Shown here piece by piece: positions 52,860-60,016 of a stretch of 64,000 nucleotides of DNA (positions are counted from its first letter, which is position 1; each line of letters starts with the position of its first letter). The position numbers and the translations under genes were made by a program. The notes beneath the pieces are model-generated. The model saw nothing but the letters and a program-made list of their open reading frames with translations, searched no databases and was not told the DNA's origin. Origin of the DNA: an uncultured bacterium (GTDB lineage: Bacteria; Sysuimicrobiota; Sysuimicrobiia; Sysuimicrobiales; Sysuimicrobiaceae); assembly GCA_938028835.1 (NCBI GenBank), contig CALIMJ010000002.1, positions 1-64,000 of the forward strand. The letters are read 5' to 3'.

Positions 52860-53370
52860 CCCATCACCTTGAGCGCCCGCCTGGCCCGGTTCCGGGCCGA
52901 CCGCCGCCCCGTACAGCCGCCCGCAGGCGGAGGTGAGGATCCACAACGACCACGCTCCTGCCCGCCGCAGCCAGGGCCGCTTCGACCATCTCGAACCCGA
53001 ACCGGCTCAGTCGATTCCGGTGCTCCACCACGATCCGGCCCACCCTGGGGTCACGCAGCACGCGCAGCAACTTCCGCCTCCCGTTCAGCCCGGATCCGAT
53101 CTCCGCCACCACGTTGAGATCCGGCCAGCCCTGCTTCCGGGCAAACTCCTCAAGACGCTGCACCTGGCGGTGCAGGTCATCCTTCTGGCCGGCGGAGGAG
53201 ACTCGCGCATAGAGCAACCGTGCGGGCTCCCGGGGTGGGTTCCTCCACCAGGATGGTGCAGTCGGCAACTGCCGCGCGGGGACAGGCAGCCTACCTCCCC
53301 TAAACCACCGCCAGGCAGTGAGGTCACTGACGCCTTGTTGCCGCGCCCAGTCGGAAAGCTTGATGCGATA
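52850..53370 (-). pseudogene. tnpA: tnpA serine recombinase of an IS607-family element, frameshifted
   Basis: HTH part (IKLSDWARQQGV, TAWRWFRGG, LPVPARQ) at 53364-53280; resolvase part LYARVSS, RQVQRLEEFARKQGW, IGSGLNGRR, VVEHRNRLSRFG, VVVVDP; then LTSACGRLYG and the C-terminal RRSARNRARRALKVMGCG in other frames. The expected ATG at the start reads TAT. The linker is out of frame between two compensating indels, about 15 codons are missing after VVDP, and a further 1-base shift follows. Clearly inactive. Fills most of the 52735-53479 gap. Confidence 0.85.
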
Positions 53371-53435
53371 AAAGCTAACAAGAGCGGGACTATTGACGAC
53401 CCTCCCCGCCAGCCAGGGTCGATCGGGCTGTTGTC

Positions 53436-53452
53436 CTAAATCCTTGACTTAG
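53436..53452. promoter_or_regulatory. Candidate operator over the mod-locus promoter
   Basis: CTAAATC-CTT-GACTTAG, an inverted repeat with one mismatch per arm, overlaps TTGACT (53444-53449), which can serve as a -35; a weak TACCCT at 53468 may be the -10. It lies 28 bp before the regulator start and suggests autoregulation. Confidence 0.45.
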
Positions 53453-53479
53453 CTCTCTATCGTTACCTACCCTGTCGGC

Positions 53480-54589
53480 GTGGGGCGTCGGGTGCCCGCG
53501 GAGGTGGAAAGCCGCGTTCGGGCGGCTCGGGAGGCGCGCGGGCTCTCCCAGGCGGAGCTGGCGCGGCGCGCGGGCCTTTCCCGCCAGGCCCTGTCCGCCA
53601 TCGAGGCCGGCCGGTACCTCCCCAACACCGCCGTGGCCCTGCGGCTCGCGCAGGCCCTGGGTTGCGCGGTGGAAGACCTGTTCGCCTTCCTGAGCCCCCG
53701 CACGGTGAGGGCGCGCCTGGCCGAGGAAAGCCCTGCTGTCCGGGTCCGGCTGGGCCGGGTGCGGTCCCAGCTGGTGGCCTGGCCCCTGTGGGGGCCGGTA
53801 GCTGCGCTGCCCGCAGACGGGACGGTAGCGCATCGCCGGGGAAGGACGGCCACCGTGGCCCTTGCCCTCGGGCACGTGACCCCAGAGCGCACCCTGTTGC
53901 TGGCTGGCTGCGACCCCGCCCTGCGGATTGCCGGGACCCTGGCGGAGGCCGCCGGACGGGTCGGGGTTCACTGGATCCCCACGGGCAGCGCCCGCGCCCT
54001 GGAGGCGCTCCGGGACGGGCTCGTGCACGTGGCGGGGACGCACCTGCACCCCCCTGAGGACCCCGAAGGCATCCAGACCATCCGCGCCGCCCTGGGCCCG
54101 ACTGCGGCCGTGGTGGTGTCCGTGGCCCGGTGGGTGGAGGGTCTCATGCTCCGGTCGGGCGTGCGGATCCGAAGCCCCGAGGACTTGCTCCGTCGGGGTG
54201 TACGGGTGGTGAACCGGGAGCCGGGTTCGGGTAGCCGCGTGGTTTTCGACCGCTGGCTTGCCGCCGCGGGCGTGCCCACCGACCGGGTGGACGGCTACCG
54301 CCGCGAGCTGCCGAGTCACCTCTCGGTGGCGGAGGCGGTTGCGAGCGGGCTCGCAGACGCCGGCCCCGGCGTGCTCCCGGTGGCCCGGCTGTACGGTCTG
54401 GACTTCCTGCCGCTGGTGGAGCAGCGCTACGACCTGGTGATCCCCCGGGACCTCGTGGACACCGAGCCCGTCCGGGTCGTGATGGACGTGGTGGCGAGCC
54501 GTCGGTTCCGCCAGGAGCTGGTGGCCATCGGGGGCTACGACGTGGCTTGCGCGGGGGCCGTACGGAAGCTGGAGGGCTCCGTAGGGTGA
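53480..54589 (+). CDS. XRE-HTH regulator with periplasmic-binding-protein-like domain
   Basis: 369 residues. Residues about 10-65 form a Cro/CI-type HTH (REARGLSQAELARRAGLSRQALSAIEAGRY). The rest is a PBP-like ligand domain (LLAGCDPALRIAGTLA, NREPGSGSRVVFDRWL, SVAEAVASGLADAGPG) as in regulators adjoining molybdate/tungstate uptake genes. It should sense an oxyanion or cofactor and control the downstream modA-modB. GTG start; modA overlaps its stop by GTGA. Confidence 0.88.
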   Translation: MGRRVPAEVESRVRAAREARGLSQAELARRAGLSRQALSAIEAGRYLPNTAVALRLAQALGCAVEDLFAFLSPRTVRARLAEESPAVRVRLGRVRSQLVAWPLWGPVAALPADGTVAHRRGRTATVALALGHVTPERTLLLAGCDPALRIAGTLAEAAGRVGVHWIPTGSARALEALRDGLVHVAGTHLHPPEDPEGIQTIRAALGPTAAVVVSVARWVEGLMLRSGVRIRSPEDLLRRGVRVVNREPGSGSRVVFDRWLAAAGVPTDRVDGYRRELPSHLSVAEAVASGLADAGPGVLPVARLYGLDFLPLVEQRYDLVIPRDLVDTEPVRVVMDVVASRRFRQELVAIGGYDVACAGAVRKLEGSVG

Positions 54590-55371
54590 GGCGAGTCCCG
54601 GCTCTCCTCGTGGCCCTTGCTCTAGCGTCGGTCAGTCGGCCTCCGGTCACGGCCGAGCCCCCGCAGGGGCTGCTGGTGGCCGCTGCCGCAGACCTCCGGT
54701 ACGCGTTCGAGGAGCTCGCGGGTCTCTGGCGCGGCCGCACGGCGGTCCCCGTGACGTTCTCCTTCGGGTCCTCGGGCCAGCTCGCCCAGCAGGTGGAGCA
54801 CGGGGCTCCGTATGACGTCTTCTTCTCCGCCAACGAAGCGTTCGTCCAGCGGCTTGCGGACCAAGGGCACATCCTGCCGGACACGGTGCAGCTGTATGCG
54901 ATAGGACGCATCGTCCTGTGGGTGCGCCGAGCGAGAGGCCTCGACGTGGGCCGGGGGATGGCCCTGCTCCTGGATCCCCGGGTGCGGTACGTGGCCGTCG
55001 CCAACCCCGAGCACGCACCCTACGGGGAGGCCGCCCGTCAGGCGCTGGTGCGGTCCGGGCTGTACGACCGGGTGCGGCCGAAACTCGTCTATGGAGAGAA
55101 CGTCAGCCTGACGCTGCAGCTGGTGCAGTCCGGGAACGCGGACGTGGGCGTGGTGGCATTGTCGCTGGCGCTGGCGCCCCCGGTACGACGGGAGGGTCGC
55201 CACTGGCTAGTGCCCGCGTCAACGCACGACCCCATCCGCCAGGCTGCGGGGCTGGTGGCCCGGTCTGCTCGCCAGCCGCAGGCCCGTGCGTTTCTCGCCT
55301 TCGTGAACGGGCCGGAGGGGCGGCCGGTGATGCGCCGGTACGGATTCCTGCTGCCGGGGGAGGGCCCGTAG
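54586..55371 (+). CDS. modA: Molybdate-type ABC transporter substrate-binding protein
   Basis: 261 residues. Signal peptide about 1-23 without a lipobox cysteine. LLVAAAADLRYAFEELA, FGSSGQLAQQVEHGAPYDVFFSANE (in part), NPEHAPYGEAARQAL and QSGNADVGVVALSLA are typical of ModA. Binds molybdate or tungstate outside the membrane. Coupled to the regulator upstream and modB downstream. Confidence 0.93.
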   Translation: MRRVPALLVALALASVSRPPVTAEPPQGLLVAAAADLRYAFEELAGLWRGRTAVPVTFSFGSSGQLAQQVEHGAPYDVFFSANEAFVQRLADQGHILPDTVQLYAIGRIVLWVRRARGLDVGRGMALLLDPRVRYVAVANPEHAPYGEAARQALVRSGLYDRVRPKLVYGENVSLTLQLVQSGNADVGVVALSLALAPPVRREGRHWLVPASTHDPIRQAAGLVARSARQPQARAFLAFVNGPEGRPVMRRYGFLLPGEGP

Positions 55372-56028
55372 CTGGACCCGGCACCCCTGTGGATCTCGGT
55401 GAAGGTGGCGTCCCTGGCCACCCTGGTGGCGGGCGCGGCGGGGGTGGCGCTGGCGTACGTGCTAGCGGTCGGCCGGTTTCCGGGCCGCGGCGTGGTGGAG
55501 GCGCTGACCTCGCTGCCCCTCACCCTGCCGCCCACCGTGCTCGGGTACTACCTGTTGGTCCTGCTGGGCCGCCGCAGCCCCCTGGGGGCCTGGGTGGAGG
55601 CCACCTTTGGGGTGCCGCTGGTGTTCACCTGGCAGGGCGCGGTGGTGGCCGCCGCGATCCCCTCGCTGCCCCTGGTGGTGCGCACCGTGCGCGCGGCGTT
55701 CGCGGAGGTGCCCCTGGATGTTCTGGAGGCCGCGCGGATGGACGGAGCGGGCTGGCTGCACCAGTTCGCCTACGTCCTGCTGCCTCTGTCCCGTAGGGGG
55801 ATCGTGGCGGGCGTGTCGTTGGGCTTTGCGCGGGCCTTGGGGGACTTCGGCACCACGCTGATGGTGGCCGGCAACATCCCGGGTCGCACCCAGACCTTGC
55901 CCATCGCGTTGTACGATGCGGTTCAGGCGGGCCGGTGGGACGCCGCGGGAGCCCTCGCGCTGCTCCTGGGCGCGGTGGCGGTGGTTGTGCTCGTAGCGGT
56001 CGGCCGGCTCGGGGAGCGGGTGATCTGA
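55372..56028 (+). CDS. modB: Molybdate-type ABC permease, apparent CTG start
   Basis: 218 residues when read from CTG 55372, directly after the modA stop: LDPAPLWISVKVASLAT has the usual ModB N-terminus, and GGAGG sits 8 bases ahead. The first GTG in frame (55399) would cut into helix 1. Five membrane segments, LTLPPTVLGYYLLVLLGRRS, and the EAARMDGAGWLHQF coupling loop. No modC ATPase gene follows, so ATP coupling must come from elsewhere. Confidence 0.9.
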   Translation: MDPAPLWISVKVASLATLVAGAAGVALAYVLAVGRFPGRGVVEALTSLPLTLPPTVLGYYLLVLLGRRSPLGAWVEATFGVPLVFTWQGAVVAAAIPSLPLVVRTVRAAFAEVPLDVLEAARMDGAGWLHQFAYVLLPLSRRGIVAGVSLGFARALGDFGTTLMVAGNIPGRTQTLPIALYDAVQAGRWDAAGALALLLGAVAVVVLVAVGRLGERVI

Positions 56029-56030
56029 AC

Positions 56031-56873
56031 TTGCAGGCTGTCCGCTTGCCCCTCCAGCCTCCCGGGCCCAGCCCGCGGCCACAGAGGCGCGTTTTGGCCT
56101 TCGGGGTCGGACTCTCCGTCGGTGTCCTGGGAGGACTCATCGGGCTGGGGGGTGCGGAGTTCCGTCTGCCGGCCCTGGTGATCCTGTTCGGCTACGCGCT
56201 GCGGCAGGCCATCCCGCTCAACCTGGCCGCGAGCCTCATCACCCTCGCCGCCTCCCTGGCGGCGCGCAGCCAGACCCTCTCGCTGGTTCCGGTGGTCCCC
56301 TACGTCGCCGCAGTAGGGGCGCTTTTGACGGGTTCGCTGGCAGGCGCCCTGGCCGGCCCGCGGATCGCTCAACGGCTCAGCAACGCGCGGTTGCGGAGGC
56401 TGGTGGTGGCTTTGCTGGTGCTCATCGGAGGTCTGCTGGTAGCTGAGGCGTTCGTGCCGGTGGCGCCGCCTGCGCTTTTGCCGCGGGAAGCGGTGGTGTG
56501 GGTTTCCGCAGGAGTCGGGCTGGGGCTGGGAATCGGGCTGGTGAGCAGCCTCCTGGGCGTGGCCGGTGGGGAGCTCCTCATCCCCACCCTGGTGTTCGGC
56601 TACGGGGTTGACGTGAAGAGTGCGGGGACCGCTAGCGTCCTCATCGCCCTGCCTACCGTGGCCGCCGGCGTGGCTCGGTGGGCTCGAATGGGAGGACTGT
56701 CGGATCGGGCCGCCGTCCGGGGCACCGTTGTCCCCATGGGCGTGGGGTCTGTGCTGGGCGCCTCCGCGGGCAGCGCGCTCGCCCGAGTGGCCCCTGCGGA
56801 GCTGGTGAAGCTTTTACTGGGCTTGCTGCTCCTCATCTCGGCCCTGCGCGCTTTCCGCGGATCGGAGGGATAG
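56031..56873 (+). CDS. TauE/SafE-family membrane permease
   Basis: 280 residues, eight to nine helices. Repeat signature GVLGGLIGLGGAEFRLP and second-half GLVSSLLGVAGGELLIPTLVFGYG (in part). The family exports or imports sulfite, sulfonates or other anions. Immediately after modB, so possibly linked with oxyanion handling. The start is uncertain: TTG 56031 is used, an in-frame CTG lies at 56025, and no canonical start precedes helix 1. Converges on the Memo gene. Confidence 0.88.
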   Translation: MQAVRLPLQPPGPSPRPQRRVLAFGVGLSVGVLGGLIGLGGAEFRLPALVILFGYALRQAIPLNLAASLITLAASLAARSQTLSLVPVVPYVAAVGALLTGSLAGALAGPRIAQRLSNARLRRLVVALLVLIGGLLVAEAFVPVAPPALLPREAVVWVSAGVGLGLGIGLVSSLLGVAGGELLIPTLVFGYGVDVKSAGTASVLIALPTVAAGVARWARMGGLSDRAAVRGTVVPMGVGSVLGASAGSALARVAPAELVKLLLGLLLLISALRAFRGSEG

Positions 56874-56901
56874 GTGCGCGTGTCACAGGCCTACCATCAT
56901 G

Positions 56902-58155
56902 TCAAGGCCTGTCAGGTTCAGGATCGGCTGCCCCGAGGCCACGGCGGGGTAAGTCGTACAGGGCGAGGGCTGCGAAGCTCACGATCCCGCCCACTGGGTC
57001 ATGGGCCTGTCCGTAGTGCAGGAGCTGCCCCTGTACGGGCTCCAGGATCCGGAGGGCCGCGTACAGGGCGCTGAGGGCGTCGATCCGCTGCGGGTTGCCC
57101 GTCGACGCCACCTCCCTCCAGAACGCCTCCGCGTCACCCCGCAGGACGTGCTCCAGGGCGCGGTGGTCGCCCACCGAGGTGCGCAGCGCCAGGGCAGAGT
57201 CGGGGGGGTCGGGGTCTCCGAACCGCGGGCCCACGTGGCTGAAGTCCACGCCCGCCACCAGCGCGGCGCGACCCGCCCGTTCCCAGAAGGTCCGACGCAG
57301 CAGCCGGAGGACCCGCTCCACCTCCGGCATCTCCCGGGGCGAACGGCGGCCGGCCCACTGCTCGAAAGCCGAGCACAGGATAGGGACCACCGACACCGGC
57401 CTGCCCTTTAACGCCACCTGCAGGAAGACCGCCTGGAACTCCAGGGAGTGCTCGGCGCGGTGGGCGAGCTCCCCCTCGATCAGTTCGGGTGCGGCACAGA
57501 CCAGCTCGTCCACCCAGGGCCGGTCCACGGGCAGCGTCCCTAGAGGGGTGCGGTACGGCTTGGTGCACAGGGCGAAGGGCACTGGCGCGCCGCCGTGGGC
57601 CACTCCCAGCAGGAGGAAGGTAGTGGCCGGGGAGCGGGCCAGGGCTGCGTATGCCCACCCGTAGCTGGTCCCGCCGCGTTCGAAGTCCACGTGGGGGGCC
57701 ACCACGCCCCGGGGCGGCCTGGCGGGTATCCGGCTGGTGTCGGCCGCGTGCAGGTACGCCTGCACGTGCGAGAGCAGGCGGTCGGGGTCCTCCGGGTAGG
57801 ATTTGCCCGCGAAGCACGGGGGCCGCTCTGGGGCTCTGCGGAAGGCTTCCTCCAGGGCCTGTCGGCGCGCCCGGGCGCGGTCGGTGTCCAGCAGGCCCCA
57901 GCGGTCCAGCTCCTCCACGATCCGGGCGAGGTCGGAGGTGAACAGCAGCGCCCCGCCGTGGCGACGGGCGTACTCCACCTGCACGTCCACCGCGTCCCGC
58001 TTCCCGTCCAGCAGCAACGCCACCTCTGCCACCTCCAGCGGCAGGAGCAGCGTCTCCTCCACCAGGCCTTCCGGGTCGCGCACGGCCACCGCGGAGCGGC
58101 CGGACACCCGCACGGGCACGAACTCCACGGGGCGCAGCCGAGGCAAGCTCGACAT
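56902..58155 (-). CDS. Memo-like protein with N-terminal domain (AmmeMemoRadiSam protein B)
   Basis: 417 residues. The Memo domain occupies about 116-400: CFAGKSYPEDPDRLL, GVVAPHVDFERGG, PYRTPLGTLPVD, HRAEHSLEFQAVFLQ, GVDFSHVGPRFGD, with conserved histidines resembling class III extradiol dioxygenases. The ~110-residue N-terminal extension (LPLEVAEVALLLDGK, IVEELDRWGLLD) looks like a PqqD-type winged helix. The usual AMMECR1 and radical-SAM partners are absent here. Biological role unknown. Confidence 0.88.
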   Translation of the reverse strand: MSSLPRLRPVEFVPVRVSGRSAVAVRDPEGLVEETLLLPLEVAEVALLLDGKRDAVDVQVEYARRHGGALLFTSDLARIVEELDRWGLLDTDRARARRQALEEAFRRAPERPPCFAGKSYPEDPDRLLSHVQAYLHAADTSRIPARPPRGVVAPHVDFERGGTSYGWAYAALARSPATTFLLLGVAHGGAPVPFALCTKPYRTPLGTLPVDRPWVDELVCAAPELIEGELAHRAEHSLEFQAVFLQVALKGRPVSVVPILCSAFEQWAGRRSPREMPEVERVLRLLRRTFWERAGRAALVAGVDFSHVGPRFGDPDPPDSALALRTSVGDHRALEHVLRGDAEAFWREVASTGNPQRIDALSALYAALRILEPVQGQLLHYGQAHDPVGGIVSFAALALYDLPRRGLGAADPEPDRP

Positions 58156-58205
58156 GGCTTCCTGCGCCGCATTGTACCCGGCTCTCCGGGGGAAAGGAAA
58201 AGCGG

Positions 58206-58214
58206 TGGCATAAT
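58206..58214 (+). promoter_or_regulatory. Extended -10 promoter at a probably leaderless gene
   Basis: TGG followed by CATAAT (58209-58214). Seven bases downstream of the hexamer lies the tandem GTGGTG start of the MFS gene, so transcription would begin at or within the start codon. No ribosome site is present between them. Confidence 0.5.
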
Positions 58215-58217
58215 GGT

Positions 58218-59384
58218 GTGGTGAGCCGGCCGCTGTGGGCCATCTTCCTCACGGTGCTCGCGAACCTCATCGGCTTCGGGATCGTGATCCCCCTATTGCC
58301 CTTCTACGCCAGCAGCCTAGGTGCGTCTCCCCTTGAGGTGGGACTGCTGTTCGCCGCGTACTCCGCCTGCCAGCTGGTGGCGGCCCCCGTTCTCGGCGCA
58401 TGGTCGGACCGCTGGGGACGCCGGCCGGTGCTGCTGGTGAGCCTGCTGGGCACCGCGGTGAGCTTCGCCCTGCTGGCGCTGGCGCGCAACTTGGCCATGG
58501 TGTTCGTCGCCAGGGTGGTGGACGGACTTTCGGGCGGGAACATCTCCACCGCCCGCGCCTACATCGCGGACGTCACCCCGGACGACCGGCGGGCCCGTAG
58601 CTTCGGGTTGATCGGCGCTGCCTTCGGGATCGGGTTCGTGCTGGGCCCGGCTTTGGGCGGGGCGCTCTCCCGGTTCGGGTACTCGGCCCCCGCGTGGGCT
58701 GCCGTAGGCCTGACGGGAGTGGCCATGGCGCTGGCGTGGTGGTGGCTTCCCGAGACGGTCCACCGGGTCCGTGCGGGCGGCACGACGGGCTGGCGGCAGC
58801 TGCCCGCGGCCCTGCGGCGGCCGCAGCTGCGGGCGCTGCTCGGGGTGGACTTCGTGTACTGGGCCACCGCCGCGGTCTACCAGACCACCTTCGCCCTCTT
58901 CGTCCACCGGCGGTTCGGGCTCGATGCCACCCACACCGGCTACCTGTTGGCCCTGTGGGGGCTGGTGGGCGCCGCGGTGCAGGTGGGACTGGTGGGGCCG
59001 GTGGTGGGCCGGTGGGGTGAGGGGCGCGCCCTGGCCACGGGCTTGGTGGTGGCAGGGCTGTCGCTAGTGGCGGCTTCCGTCAGCAGGGACCTTGCGGGGT
59101 TCGTGGGCAGCACCCTGGTGGCTGCGGTGGGGGTGGGGATCTCCAACCCGGCTTTGGTCTCCCTCATCAGCCGAGCCGCGGCTTCCCACGAGCAGGGTGC
59201 GGTCCAGGGTGTGGCGGGTACCCTGGAGAGTCTGGGCCGCATGGTGGGACCGGTTTGGGGCAACGGGCTGCTGGGAGCCGCAGGAGAGGGTGCGGCCTTC
59301 GCGTCCGCGGCCACGGTCATGGCGCTAGTTGGCGTGGCCGCGGCTGCCCTGAGGCTGCCCGTGGGGAGTCCCGAGGGGAGGTGA
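58218..59384 (+). CDS. MFS transporter (TetA-like, 12 TM)
   Basis: 388 residues, twelve helices. NLIGFGIVIPLLPFYASSLG at the start and motif A APVLGAWSDRWGRRPVLLVS resemble TetA/MdtG-type drug exporters; motif C lies around GAAFGIGFVLGPALGG. Substrate unknown. GTG 58218 or 58221 start, apparently leaderless. Followed 7 bp later by a thioredoxin-fold gene. Confidence 0.9.
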   Translation: MVSRPLWAIFLTVLANLIGFGIVIPLLPFYASSLGASPLEVGLLFAAYSACQLVAAPVLGAWSDRWGRRPVLLVSLLGTAVSFALLALARNLAMVFVARVVDGLSGGNISTARAYIADVTPDDRRARSFGLIGAAFGIGFVLGPALGGALSRFGYSAPAWAAVGLTGVAMALAWWWLPETVHRVRAGGTTGWRQLPAALRRPQLRALLGVDFVYWATAAVYQTTFALFVHRRFGLDATHTGYLLALWGLVGAAVQVGLVGPVVGRWGEGRALATGLVVAGLSLVAASVSRDLAGFVGSTLVAAVGVGISNPALVSLISRAAASHEQGAVQGVAGTLESLGRMVGPVWGNGLLGAAGEGAAFASAATVMALVGVAAAALRLPVGSPEGR

Positions 59385-59391
59385 ACGGGAG

Positions 59392-59952
59392 GTGGACTGG
59401 AAGTCCAAGTTCGAGCAGGCGCTAGGGTACCACGAGTTCCTGGAGCGCTACGGCAGCGAGGGGCACCGGGAGCGGTGGCAGCGCGTGTACGAGGCCGTGG
59501 CGCTGACACGCGACCAGCGCGCACTCCTGCAAGGCTTCCAGCGGGACATGAACCTCCTGGTGCTGGCGGGCGTGTGGTGCGGGGACTGTGTGAACCAGTG
59601 TCCCATCCTCCAGCGCTTCGCGGAGGTCACCCCGCGCATCCGGCTGCGTTTTTTGGACCGGGATGAGCACCCAGACGTGCGGGAGCTGCTGTCCATCAAC
59701 CGCGGCTACCGCATCCCCGTGGTGGTGTTCCTCAGCGAGGACTTTGTGGAGGTGGCCCGGTACGGAGAGCGGACCCTGTCCCTCTACCGGCAGATGGCCG
59801 CAGACCGCCTGGGGCCCGCCTGTCCGGTGGGGGTGGTCCCCCCCGGCGAGGACCTGCTGCGGCGGGTGGTGCAGGAGTGGTTGAACGAGGTCGAGCGGGT
59901 GCAGCTGCTGCTGCGGCTGTCGCCCCGTCTGCGCCTCGCGCACGGAGACTGA
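59392..59952 (+). CDS. Thioredoxin-fold protein with WCGDC active site
   Basis: 186 residues, cytoplasmic (no signal). Active site C63-x-x-C66 in GVWCGDCVNQCP and cis-Pro in YRIPVVVFLSEDF. N-terminal helical extension of ~45 residues. Similar to thioredoxin-family proteins of Bacillota of unknown partner. It may act as a disulfide reductase. GTG start. The 64-bp gap to the next gene holds nothing clear. Confidence 0.85.
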   Translation: MDWKSKFEQALGYHEFLERYGSEGHRERWQRVYEAVALTRDQRALLQGFQRDMNLLVLAGVWCGDCVNQCPILQRFAEVTPRIRLRFLDRDEHPDVRELLSINRGYRIPVVVFLSEDFVEVARYGERTLSLYRQMAADRLGPACPVGVVPPGEDLLRRVVQEWLNEVERVQLLLRLSPRLRLAHGD

Positions 59953-60016
59953 GCCACCAGCTTCCGCTAGGGGCAACGCCCGGGTCCTCCGGTAGGGTAC
60001 CCTGAGGGGTGAGGTC

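Noticed and set aside
52864-53268. Intact serine recombinase gene starting at TTG 53268
   Set aside because: This frame lacks the HTH, carries an out-of-frame linker, and its C-terminus after VVDP is out of frame with the native IS607 sequence; it is a pseudogene.
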